Notes under the pieces: generated by a model
Databases searched by the model: none
Told to the model about the DNA's origin: nothing
The model's input: the letters and a program-made list of their open reading frames with translations, nothing else
Origin: JADJPL01 sp964607915
GTDB taxonomy: Bacteria > Bacteroidota > Bacteroidia > Chitinophagales > Saprospiraceae
Assembly: GCA_964607915.1 (NCBI GenBank)
Contig: CAZSMU010000069.1
Location: forward strand, 1-19,547
Direction: 5' to 3'
DNA length: 19,547 bases
Program-made: the position numbers and the translations under genes
Shown here: piece by piece, positions 1-8,300 of the stretch
Position numbering within the stretch: position 1 is the first letter of the stretch
Layout: each line of letters begins with the position of its first letter

Positions 1-54
1 TCCAGCCCTTTGAGGCCGTCCAGCCCTTTGAGCGCATCTAGTTCTTTGAGGGGT
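1..54 (-). repeat. 18-bp tandem repeat inside the M56 gene
   Basis: Three imperfect 18-bp units (1-18, 19-36, 37-54; core CCAGCCCTTTGAG on the plus strand) encode, on the minus strand, successive six-residue units of the form LK(E/G)LD(A/G). The array touches the window edge, so its full copy number cannot be seen. Confidence 0.7.
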
Positions 55-1697
55 ACATGAATTTCCTTTTCTATCTGCTGGCGCAGGCTGCCGAGGTCTA
101 TGTCCATGCGGAAGCGGGCACCTTGTTCCGCAAGCCTTTTAGCCAGTTCCTCCATGCGTTTAGCTGCTTCTTCCGATACTTCGCCGCGTTCGGAGAGCCT
201 TAGGGCCAGTTCCTCCATGTCCATGCGGCGTGCCATGGCTTCGGGCGCTTCGCGGTCGGGGAAAAAATCATACCGGAAGCGTTCGATGCGGACGCTGTCT
301 TCTCCGTCCTGCTCGATGACGATATCGCGTTCTTCGAGGTCGTCGGTGCTGAAGAAGAAGCCCATGCCGGGGCGGGGCGGGGCGGGTGGAGTCGGCGGTA
401 TGGGCGGTACCGGCGGCAATTTATCCAGGAGCTCGTGTACTTGTCCTTCATAGCGCTTGAACTCCTCTTGGGGGATATCCTGCCCATCCACCTTCAGGGA
501 CAGGATGCGGCCGTTTTGCAGTTCGGCAGAGATAGACTTACCGTCTTTTTTCTGTTGGACGCGGATGCGTCCCTTCGGGAGGGTGTCGAGGGCGACGAGC
601 GATTCTTTTTCAGCGGATACGGCGGCTTCCGTGGGTTTGGCCTGCAGGGAGAAAAAGAACACAGAGCCTGCGATGAGCAGCGTGGCGATGGTTTTTTCCA
701 TAGTGTCGGATTGGTATGAGGGTTGTTGTAATAAGATACGTCGGATGCGGTGCAGCAATTCTTTGGGGTTGCCGCTGGCGGCCATGGCGAGTAGTTGCAA
801 GCCGGAGTGTTGTTTGGGCAGAGCACTGAGGGCTTTGGCGTATGCCAGGGAGTTGCCGGAGCAGGCTACGGCGGCTTCGTCACAGCAGTATTCCCGTTCG
901 CGGCGTATGGTGGCACCTATCCACCAAATGGCCGGATGGAAGAAGAAGAGGGTTTCCAGCAGGGAGAGCAGCAGGTTGACCAGGTAGTCGCGGCGGCGGA
1001 TATGGGCGAGTTCATGGGCGAGGAGGGCTTCTATTTGTTCGGGTGGCAGGCCACTGAGGAGCCCTAAGGGCAGCAGTACGACCGGCTTGAGGTGCCCAAT
1101 GACGAGGGGGGTATGTACGAGGGCCGATTCCAGCAGAGATGCTGTTTGGGGCACACGGAGTGCTTGAGCGAGGGCTTGAAAACGCTGTTGCCAATGGTGG
1201 GGTACCGGCCTAACCGAGGAGCGGGCCAGGCGCCGGGCATAGGTCCAGGCGCCGAGCAGGCGGAGGGAAAAAAGTCCTACCCCCAGGAGCCATACGGCCG
1301 TGATGAAGGCGATATTCCGGTCGAAAAAGGCAGCGATGAGGTATATTTTGTGTTTCCACGAGACACCTTCATCGGCGAGAGCGTGGGTGGGATCAGAATA
1401 AGCGTACAGCAGCGTTTCGGGGCCGTTGTGCATCGGTTTATCCACTTGATAGAGGATGGCAAACGTGCCTACTGCGGCGGCCAGGGTGAGCAGTTGCGCC
1501 CCTACGGCGAGGAGATAGCGCAAATGAGCCGGTTTTCGGCGCAGGGCGGCGAGGCCCAGGGCGAGGAGCAGGGCGATGAGCGCACCCTGCCACAAGGCGT
1601 GTACGACGGTCCAGCCCAGAGCCTGGACCAGAGGGGGCGGCAGCTCGCGGACCGGCGCGCCGAGCATGCAAAACCAGGAGAGGAACAGCATGTCCAT
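1..1697 (-). CDS. BlaR1-like M56 membrane metallopeptidase (partial, 3' end outside window)
   Basis: One uninterrupted minus-strand frame of 565 codons starts at ATG 1697 (a second ATG is at 1691) and leaves the window without a stop. Hydrophobic segments lie at about residues 25-50, 55-80, 115-140 and 235-255. Between them is the zinc-binding HELAH (228-232), followed by EREYCCDEAAV, the third-ligand region typical of M56 (BlaR1/MecR1) peptidases. A further membrane segment begins near residue 333. It is followed by a proline-rich linker (about 427-446) and a charged, helix-forming tail, not a penicillin-binding sensor domain. By family knowledge, such proteins sense an envelope signal and trigger cleavage of the cognate BlaI-type repressor. 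The start lies 7 nt after that repressor's stop, so the two form an operon. The inducing signal is unknown; beta-lactam sensing is not supported by the visible tail. Confidence 0.93.
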   Translation of the reverse strand, partial: MDMLFLSWFCMLGAPVRELPPPLVQALGWTVVHALWQGALIALLLALGLAALRRKPAHLRYLLAVGAQLLTLAAAVGTFAILYQVDKPMHNGPETLLYAYSDPTHALADEGVSWKHKIYLIAAFFDRNIAFITAVWLLGVGLFSLRLLGAWTYARRLARSSVRPVPHHWQQRFQALAQALRVPQTASLLESALVHTPLVIGHLKPVVLLPLGLLSGLPPEQIEALLAHELAHIRRRDYLVNLLLSLLETLFFFHPAIWWIGATIRREREYCCDEAAVACSGNSLAYAKALSALPKQHSGLQLLAMAASGNPKELLHRIRRILLQQPSYQSDTMEKTIATLLIAGSVFFFSLQAKPTEAAVSAEKESLVALDTLPKGRIRVQQKKDGKSISAELQNGRILSLKVDGQDIPQEEFKRYEGQVHELLDKLPPVPPIPPTPPAPPRPGMGFFFSTDDLEERDIVIEQDGEDSVRIERFRYDFFPDREAPEAMARRMDMEELALRLSERGEVSEEAAKRMEELAKRLAEQGARFRMDIDLGSLRQQIEKEIHVPLKELDALKGLDGLKGL

Positions 1698-1704
1698 ACC
1701 GGAT

Positions 1705-2097
1705 TTATTTTGGTGGTTGTTTTTCAATTTTTTCAATCAGCGACTTGATCTCGTCGAGCTCTTCGGAGGAGGCCTCGTGGTTGCCGAGAGCCTGCATCAC
1801 CAGGCGGGAGGCGGAGCCGCGGAAGAGCGTGTCCACGAAATGCTTGAGCAGGCGCTGCTGCGTGGAAGACTCCCCGACAGCGGCGTGGTAGATGTGGACC
1901 CGGTCGGAGGTATCGCGGGATACCAACTTCTTCTCCGCCATAATCTGCAGCAGTTTCAGCGTCGTCGTGTAGCCAACCTCGCGGCGTTCGTTCAAGATGT
2001 CGTTTACCTGCCGGACGGTACAGGGGCCCATTTGCCAAAGCACCTGGAGGATTTCCAGTTCCGACTCCGTCGGTGCGGGTTGGTTGGGTGTGGTCAT
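1705..2097 (-). CDS. BlaI/MecI/CopY-family transcriptional repressor
   Basis: This 130-residue protein has the family's usual length. The winged helix lies at about residues 10-75 (TESELEILQVLWQMGPCTVRQVNDIL, then GYTTTLKLLQIMAEKKLVSRD). The C-terminal helices used for dimerisation follow, including RLLKHFVDTLFRGSASRLVMQAL. Known members bind dyads as dimers, and a partner M56 peptidase leads to their inactivation. Here the M56 gene follows immediately on the same strand. Three matching dyads lie in this gene's own promoter region (2117-2186), which indicates autorepression of the repressor-peptidase operon. The start codon at 2097 places the conserved N-terminal helix directly after a short leader. 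Targets other than its own operon cannot be seen here. Confidence 0.95.
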   Translation of the reverse strand: MTTPNQPAPTESELEILQVLWQMGPCTVRQVNDILNERREVGYTTTLKLLQIMAEKKLVSRDTSDRVHIYHAAVGESSTQQRLLKHFVDTLFRGSASRLVMQALGNHEASSEELDEIKSLIEKIEKQPPK

Positions 2098-2116
2098 AGA
2101 TAGATAGCAAAAGATT

Positions 2117-2132
2117 TACGAAAAATTTCGTA
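2117..2132. promoter_or_regulatory. Operator O1 for the BlaI-type repressor
   Basis: TACGAA-AAAT-TTCGTA is an inverted repeat with 6-bp arms (8-bp perfect arms when extended to 2116-2133). It lies just downstream of the candidate -7 box, over the expected transcription start of the repressor gene. Confidence 0.8.
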
Positions 2133-2133
2133 A

Positions 2134-2164
2134 CAAAGATATACGAAGTTTTTCGTAAAGCAAT
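2134..2164 (-). promoter_or_regulatory. Candidate Bacteroidota-type promoter of the repressor-M56 operon
   Basis: On the minus strand TATCTTTG (2141-2134) matches the -7 consensus TAnnTTTG. It is preceded, after 19 bp, by ATTG (2164-2161), which resembles the -33 TTTG element. The start site would fall near 2127, giving a leader of about 30 nt to the ATG at 2097. Confidence 0.6.
2142..2157. promoter_or_regulatory. Operator O2 for the BlaI-type repressor
   Basis: TACGAA-GTTT-TTCGTA has the same arms and the same 4-bp spacer as O1. It occupies the space between the candidate -33 and -7 elements, so binding there would block RNA polymerase. The O1-O2 centre-to-centre distance is 25 bp. Confidence 0.8.
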
Positions 2165-2170
2165 TTTTTC

Positions 2171-2186
2171 TACGAAATTTTTCGTA
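2171..2186. promoter_or_regulatory. Operator O3 for the BlaI-type repressor
   Basis: TACGAA-ATTT-TTCGTA is the third copy, centred 29 bp from O2 and upstream of the candidate -33 element. Three identical arm pairs with constant spacing inside about 70 bp make a specific operator cluster very likely. Confidence 0.75.
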
Positions 2187-2236
2187 AAAAGGGATATGAA
2201 GGCATAAGAAGGGACTTTGGCCCTCTCGACAACGAC

Positions 2237-4147
2237 CTAATAAGCCGGGAGGGCGATTTCCACGACGGCGCCGCCCTCGGGGTGGTTGAAGGCGCGGATA
2301 TAGCCGCCCATGAGTTGCACGTAGCGCTGGGTGAGGTAGAGGCCATACCCGACGCCTGTGGACGACTGGACCGGTTTGCTGAACGGATTGCGTTCGCCGG
2401 TGAAATAGGGGTTGCCGGAGCCGGAATCGCGTACGGAGAGCAGCACTTGTTGCGCGTGCATTTGAGCAGCTATGACGACCGTTCCCTGGGGAGGGGAAAA
2501 TTTGAGCGCGTTGGCGAGCAGGTTTGCGAGACACTCCTTCAAGAAGAACTGGTCGGCGCGAACAGTGGGGGCATCGGGTGCGGTGTGCCAAAGGAGGCGG
2601 ACAGACTTCTGGGCGGCGATGGTTTTGAACCGGTTCATGGCATACCGGGCGATATCGTCTAATTGGACGGGTTGGAGATACAGGGGGATATCAACGGTTT
2701 CGATATTTTGAGCGGCCATGATGCGGAGGCTAAACTCGTGGATAAGGCGGGCATTTTCGCGGATTTCCTGTAGTTCAGGGTTTGGCTGCGGGATTTTGTC
2801 TTCCAGCAGGGCCACATTGATTTGGATAATTTCAAGTGGTGCGCGCAGGTCATGGCTGAGCAGGCTGATGAGCTGTTGTTTTTCCTGGCCCAGGCGCACG
2901 GATTGTTCCAGGGCTTGCTCGGCTTTTTGATGGAGTTTTCCAATCTCCTCATTTTGTATTTCCACAAATGCCTTTCTTTTTTGGAGAGCGGCCATGGATA
3001 GGGAAACGACGACGAGGACGGCGCAGAGGCTGAAAAAGAGGATGAGATAGATAGAGTTTTGGAGTTGGATATCGCGGTTTTCCTGTTCGAGGAGGGCGTA
3101 TTCCTGTTCCTGGAGCCTGGAATCGTAGTCTAGTCTCGTTTTAATGACTATTTTATCGTTCAGTTCCCGAAGCAGGATGCTGTCCTGGAACTTGTATGCT
3201 TTGAAGTAGAAGTAAGCACTATCGGTTTGGCCTTTGATCTCGAAGAGGCGGTTGAGGTTGCGAGTGACCTCCCTTTGCATTTTAGAACTCTGGGTAGTCT
3301 TGAAGAGGTGGAAGGCCGAGCGTAGATTTTGGTAGGCCTCCGGGTATCGGCCGGTTTCCAGGGCTGCCCGTCCGAGTTGGGCTTGTACTTCGCCGAGATG
3401 GAGGGGAATATTGGCTTTTTGGAAAAAGGGGAGCAACTCCGTGAGTTGCTCGTACGCTTCCTGGTATTTTCGGTCGAGGATGCTCAGCTCTACCAGAGTG
3501 AGCCGGATCAAGTTGCTTTCCAGGTCGAGGTCGAGCGCTGTATAGACGGAAAGTGCCTTGCGGGCATATAGGCGGGCGGCATCGGCATTCCCGCTGGCCA
3601 CATACACGAGCAGCAAGCCCCGGTAGGTTTCCCCGAGGTATATGGAAAATTCTGACTTTTCCAGGATGGCGATGGCTTTTTTGAGATAGAAAGCCGCCTT
3701 TTCATATTCGTCTAAAGAGTAGAATATCCCTCCGATATTAGCCAACAACGACGCTTTTTGTGCCTCCGGGATTTTATCCGGGTTTGCCTCGGCCAATTCC
3801 AGGGCTTTGAGGAAAATTTTAAGTCCTTCGCTTGATTTGCCTTGTATAGCTTTCTGGGAACCCTGTAGCAGCAAGAAGGTAAAGTATTGGCGCAGATTGG
3901 TTTTTTCGGGGATGAGCTTTTGGGCTTCCCTTGCGAAGTAGAGGGAGGAGTCCATAGAGATGCGCAGCATGGCATAGCTGAGCTGCAAGAAGGTATTGGC
4001 CCGGAGGGAATCGTTGATCGAAGGGTTTTTGAGTACCTCTTGCAGACTATCCAATGGAGCAGAGCTTTGCGCTTGCAAGTGGGACGGCCTGCTCGAGAGA
4101 AAGGCAAGGACAAGGAAGAGGAAAATCTGGGTATGGGCATTCTTCAT
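2237..4147 (-). CDS. TPR-containing sensor histidine kinase
   Basis: This 636-residue protein has an N-terminal signal sequence (about 1-27, ending LQAQ). A region of TPR-like helical pairs (about 35-340, for example DEYEKAAFYLKKAIAIL) is predicted to be periplasmic. It is followed by a coiled coil, one membrane helix (about 365-388) and a cytoplasmic kinase. The phospho-acceptor is H432 in SLLSHDLRAPLE (HisKA type). The ATPase domain shows the N-box LKECLANLLANALKF, the G1 box DSGSGNP and the G2 box STGVGYGLYL, so it appears catalytically intact. The gene follows a response-regulator gene on the same strand after 78 bp and is probably co-transcribed with it. The TPR region presumably detects a protein or peptide signal in the periplasm; the ligand is unknown. 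No receiver domain is fused to it. Confidence 0.93.
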   Translation of the reverse strand: MKNAHTQIFLFLVLAFLSSRPSHLQAQSSAPLDSLQEVLKNPSINDSLRANTFLQLSYAMLRISMDSSLYFAREAQKLIPEKTNLRQYFTFLLLQGSQKAIQGKSSEGLKIFLKALELAEANPDKIPEAQKASLLANIGGIFYSLDEYEKAAFYLKKAIAILEKSEFSIYLGETYRGLLLVYVASGNADAARLYARKALSVYTALDLDLESNLIRLTLVELSILDRKYQEAYEQLTELLPFFQKANIPLHLGEVQAQLGRAALETGRYPEAYQNLRSAFHLFKTTQSSKMQREVTRNLNRLFEIKGQTDSAYFYFKAYKFQDSILLRELNDKIVIKTRLDYDSRLQEQEYALLEQENRDIQLQNSIYLILFFSLCAVLVVVSLSMAALQKRKAFVEIQNEEIGKLHQKAEQALEQSVRLGQEKQQLISLLSHDLRAPLEIIQINVALLEDKIPQPNPELQEIRENARLIHEFSLRIMAAQNIETVDIPLYLQPVQLDDIARYAMNRFKTIAAQKSVRLLWHTAPDAPTVRADQFFLKECLANLLANALKFSPPQGTVVIAAQMHAQQVLLSVRDSGSGNPYFTGERNPFSKPVQSSTGVGYGLYLTQRYVQLMGGYIRAFNHPEGGAVVEIALPAY

Positions 4148-4225
4148 TAGGGCCTTTTTTTGGCATTTTTAAAGCAAAAAAAAGCATTTTACATGAAAAA
4201 ACCTAAGAGGGTGTAGCGGATACGT

Positions 4226-4882
4226 TTATGCGCTGAGTATTTTCCGCAGTTCGGCACGGCGGTTGATGTGCAGTTTTTTATACACGGACTTCACATAGTG
4301 CCGGACGGTATTCAGGCCTATATTGTTCCGGGAGGCGATGTCTTTATAGGGCAGGTCCTCAAGGAGACCTTCGATGACCTGTATTTCCCGGGGTACGAAC
4401 ATATTGGTAGCCCGCCAGTCGGGCGGGCCGCTGTGCGAATGAGCGGCCTGTGCATTGCGGGAGTTCCGCACGAAATCTATGAGTACGGGGGCTGCATTGG
4501 GGTCGAGATAGGTACCTCCATTTATGGCGATTTCCACGACTTGTACCAACTGAGACAGGTCGGAACCTTTGATGTAGTAAGAGTCGGCACCCCGGGCCAG
4601 TGCTTCCATCAAAAACTCCGGGTTGGTATGCGAAGTCATGATGATGACGCGGGTATTGGGGAAAGTCGCCTTTATACGGGGCAGCTCCGGCAGGCTGCTG
4701 CGCCCTTCCAGGTTGATGTCCAACAAGATGATATCGGGGGGTAGAAGGGAAAGACCTTCGTGGAACAGGGTCTCAATATCGGGACTGGACAGGCACACCT
4801 CCAGGTTGAGCCGGGTACCAAGCAGTTCGGCAAGCTTTTTTGCCAAAGTGTGGTTGTCTTCTATGATTGCGATTTTGGCCAT
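4226..4882 (-). CDS. NarL/FixJ-type response regulator (REC-LuxR HTH)
   Basis: This 218-residue protein has the standard length. The receiver domain (about 1-120) has acidic residues E8/D9, phospho-acceptor D55 in IILLDINLEG, T83 in VIIMTSH and K105 in YYIKGSD, so it should be phosphorylatable. The LuxR-type helix-turn-helix occupies about residues 155-215 (VPREIQVIEGLLEDLPYKDIAS, then GLNTVRHYVKSVYKKL). It is the first gene of a pair with the downstream TPR histidine kinase, its likely phosphodonor. It is divergent from the large T9SS-secreted protein gene across a 492-bp intergenic region, so that gene is a possible target; this is only positional inference. An inverted repeat 41-57 bp upstream of the start could serve autoregulation. 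Confidence 0.94.
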   Translation of the reverse strand: MAKIAIIEDNHTLAKKLAELLGTRLNLEVCLSSPDIETLFHEGLSLLPPDIILLDINLEGRSSLPELPRIKATFPNTRVIIMTSHTNPEFLMEALARGADSYYIKGSDLSQLVQVVEIAINGGTYLDPNAAPVLIDFVRNSRNAQAAHSHSGPPDWRATNMFVPREIQVIEGLLEDLPYKDIASRNNIGLNTVRHYVKSVYKKLHINRRAELRKILSA

Positions 4883-4922
4883 TGACAGTAGGTTACAAAT
4901 TCCTGTAAAACGCGGATTCTCT

Positions 4923-4939
4923 ACAAAATAGCATTTTGT
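4923..4939. promoter_or_regulatory. Inverted repeat upstream of response regulator
   Basis: ACAAAAT-AGC-ATTTTGT has perfect 7-bp arms around a 3-bp centre. It lies 41-57 bp upstream of the response regulator's start codon, where an operator for a dimeric LuxR-type regulator would be plausible. AT-rich dyads also arise by chance. Confidence 0.4.
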
Positions 4940-5243
4940 CCAACAGGATTACTGCGAGGGGCCAGCTGATAGGGCAAAAAGCTCCTTTTTACCCCTTGTG
5001 ACTTCTTCCTTTGTAACGAATCCAATACTACGGATACAAAATACAGGTATAAATAGGATTGAAAAAATTTTTCTCATACTTAGTGCATTTTTTTTACATT
5101 TTAACGGGCATAACAAAATACAACCCTCAAAAAAACGCCCTTTTTCGCATTTCATGTGAATAAAACTACATAAACGGTTATTTTGAAGGGAGGGGCGGCG
5201 TAAAATTTAACGGGAATGGCACGCAAACGCGCGAATATTCCGT

Positions 5244-5251
5244 TATCTTTG
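5244..5251 (+). promoter_or_regulatory. Candidate -7 box for the T9SS-secreted protein gene
   Basis: TATCTTTG matches TAnnTTTG on the coding strand. No good TTTG element is visible about 19 bp upstream, so an activator may be needed or the match may be chance. The predicted leader to the ATG at 5375 would be about 115 nt. Confidence 0.4.
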
Positions 5252-5277
5252 GACTTGAAAAAACCTGAACTATCCCC

Positions 5278-5308
5278 AGGGCAACGCGACAGTGGCGTCG
5301 TTTGCCCT
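5278..5308 (+). promoter_or_regulatory. Hairpin in the leader of the T9SS-secreted protein gene
   Basis: AGGGCAA (5278-5284) pairs with TTGCCCT (5302-5308). An inner CGAC/GTCG stem (5287-5290/5297-5300) closes a 6-nt loop, with a small internal bulge. No T-run follows, so it is not an intrinsic terminator. It ends 66 nt before the start codon. Confidence 0.45.
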
Positions 5309-5374
5309 CTCTATGAAAAGTCGTGCTCAAGCAGTAATAAGCCCGGATAACATCCCAAATACTAGTACCGATTT

Positions 5375-8300
5375 ATGAACAAACTTACTGCTTTGCTCTC
5401 CCTGGCGTTGGCCTTGGGGCTTTGTACCCTGCTTTTGGGCACCCATACGGGAAAGATGCCCAAAGCAACAGCCCCGGAACCTACAGCAGCGTTTCGCTGC
5501 CCAGGTTCCCTCAACGTCAGTCTGGATGAAAATTGCCGGTTCATCCTCAGCCCCGGCATCGTGCTGGGCGGCAATTACGCTCCCTGCGGCAGCGCGTCCG
5601 ATTTCAGGGTAGCCGTGTTCGATTCCAACCCTTCAAATGGCGAAGTCATTGATGGTGCGGGTGTATTCCGTTTTGTGGTATATGCCCGGGACCCGTCTGC
5701 TTGCCCGGATTTTTCCCCTTGTGCGGGCGAAGTGCGGGCCGAAGATAAAACCCCACCGCAAATCCTGGTCCCGGCAGATATTGCCCTGGATAGTTTCTGC
5801 GGGGGTGTCAGCGGTATCCTGAATGCCCGGGAGAGCCTTCCGCGCACCGGGAAAGCTGTTCTCAGGGATGGCTGTGGTCCTTTATCAGATACGTTGCTCA
5901 GTTTTCGAGATGATATTGCGTACGACAACAAGCGCGATACCCTGGTCATAAGACGCGTCTTTTCCGGAAAAGACCATGCCGGCAATCCCCGGGAGGCAGT
6001 GCAGCGCATCCTGGTAGTGCGCCCCGGACTCGCAGCGGTGCGCGTGCAGGCCGAGGTACACCTGGACCCCGGATGCAAACAGGAGCGCACTTTCCAGACG
6101 GATTCTGCCGGCAACGTCTCGCCAAGGGAAAGCGGTTATCCCTTTTTGCGGAACGACTTTGGGGATACTACCTTCCTCAGCCCGGGGGGAGCGTGTGGTT
6201 TCTCCGCAGCATACAGCGACCACCGCTATCAATTTTGCGCACGAGGCTACCAAATTCAGCGGCGCTGGACGATCATAGACTGGGTCAGCGGAAAAACGGA
6301 TACCTTGAACCAGGTCATCACCGTAGGCGACGTCAGCGCCCCGCTGGTGTCTTGTGCACCCGCCCGAGAGCCGCTCCGGGTATCCGTTGCCCCGTTCAAC
6401 TGCCTGGCGGTGCTGGAAATCCCGGCCCCACAGGTCGCTGCCCGCTGTTCGGAGTACGACTGGTCGGCAGAAATATGGCGCGACAGCGTCCCCTGGTCGC
6501 TGTCACTGGGCGGTGAACCGGGCGCTACAGCACCCGTACTGCTCGCTACCTCTCCATACCGGGCAGCCTCCCGCATCGTATCGGGCCTTCCGCCCGGCAG
6601 GCACCGGATCGTGTACAAAGTCCGGGATGCTTGTCAAAACGAATCGAGCACCACGTGCTTCGTGTGGATAGAAGACCAAATCAGCCCTATCGCGATTGCC
6701 AAAGACCGGATAAACGTTTCGTTGAGCTCTCTTGGCAAGGCAGTAGTGCGGGTAGAAAACATAGATGGGGGCAGTCGGGACAACTGCCGCATGGCCGCGC
6801 TCGAGGTTCGGCGCAAACCGGAGCTATGGGCCTCCATATGTCCGACCGATACCTCCTGGGGGCCTGAGGCCATCTTTTATTGTTGCGATGTCGGGAAAAA
6901 CATAGAGGTGGAGCTGCGCGCCACCGACGCTGCGGGCAATACCAATTTTTCCCGCAGTCGGGTATTCGTCGAGGACAAACTCCCGCCGACCTGCGTACCG
7001 CCCCCCGACACCATAGTGGATTGCTTTGATTCCCCTACCGCGTTTGGGGCGGGCGACAGCGCTGCCCTGGCCCGCCTCTTCGGGGTGCCGAAGGTAGCCG
7101 ATAATTGCAGCGCTTCCTTCGTAGAGCTTCCCGCCGAGCGAGATAGTTCGGATTGCCGAAACCGGCGCATCATACGGCGCTTTCAGGCCATAGACCAGAG
7201 CGGAAACCGCTCCGCCACCCTCTGCACACAGACCATCACCATTCGGAAAAGGCACCACTACAACCTACGCTTTCCCAAAGATTTTGAAGGACAGTGCGTA
7301 GAGGCAAAGCCCGATTCCCTTTTCTTCAAATCTTTTGGGTGCGACCTCATCGGCGTCTCTGTCCGGGAAAAGCGCTACGGCGATGATGGAGGGGCCTGCT
7401 ACAAGATTTTCAAGACGTATGAGGTCATCAACTGGTGTGAATACGACGGCAGTAGCGCCCCGGTCATCGTGCCGCGGGATGCCGACTGCAACGGCGTTGC
7501 CGGCGACCGGGAGACCTGGGTGCTGGTACGCCCCGACGCCCGCGTGTTTTACGACAGCAATGCCGATGAAGGCGATACCCTCCCTGTGGCCGGCAGCAAA
7601 CCCGTATCCTGCGACGGGCGCACCAACCCCGGAGGCCATTGGACCAACAGCGATATCAACCCGGCCATCCGGTCGAATGGCTACTGGCAATATACCCAGG
7701 TGATCCGCGTCTTCGACCGCATCGCCCCCGTCATCTATACGGATAAGGAAGTCACCGTTTGCTCGGACCAGCCGGATTGCAGCGTCGAAATATTTATTCC
7801 GGTGGGCATCTATGAGGTGTGTAGCCCGGAAGTGGACATCCGCATACGGGTCACTGAATTGGTATCGGAATATTACACCAGCAACGAAATCACCTGGGAA
7901 CGCTACGGCCGTTTCCCCAAATACCTCCTGGCGGGCGTCGTACCGGTGGGGGAGTACACCATCGAAATCCGCGTCACGGACGATTGCCAGAATACCGCCC
8001 AGACCACCGTGCGGCTGCATGTGGAGGATTGTACCGCCCCCGTACCCGTTTGCTACAACGGCTTGTCGGCAACCCTGGAGGCTACCCCTACCCCGGTGGA
8101 CGTGGACGGCGACGGCTTCTCAGACCCCGCCATCGCTACGTTGTATGCGCGCGATTTCATCGATACGGCCCTCGAAGCCTGTTCCTTGCCGATGCGCTAC
8201 TCGATCAACCGCGTAGGGGAAAAACCCAATATAAACCAGACCTCACTGGCACTGACGTGTAAAGACCTGGGGGCTACCCCGCTGGAAGTCCATGCCTGGG

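Larger units (their letters stand above)
4883..5374. other. Divergent AT-rich intergenic region
   Basis: This is a 492-bp gap between the response regulator and the T9SS-secreted protein gene. It holds an inverted repeat (4923-4939), three copies of ACAAAATA (4923, 5036, 5113), a candidate -7 box TATCTTTG (5244-5251) and a leader hairpin (5278-5308). A 68-codon minus-strand frame (4949-5155) shows no recognisable domain and I do not call it. I see no RNA gene here, though a small RNA cannot be excluded. Confidence 0.6.

Noticed and set aside
1..1697. Reading the M56 gene as several short broken pieces (pseudogene)
   Set aside because: Manual translation of the minus strand from 1697 to the edge gives one frame without stops, so the gene is intact within the window.
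1092..1748. 218-codon plus-strand frame opposite the M56 gene
   Set aside because: The minus strand encodes the peptidase core with HELAH here; the plus frame is low-complexity and unrecognisable.
4949..5155. 68-codon minus-strand frame, with an inner start resembling a signal sequence (MRKIFSILFIPVF)
   Set aside because: No domain, no promoter match, AT-rich context and an abrupt composition. It is too weak to call without conservation data.
7265..8020. 251-codon antisense frame inside the T9SS-secreted protein gene
   Set aside because: It mirrors the plus-strand gene, has repetitive D/G/A/V-rich composition, and shows no recognisable domain.
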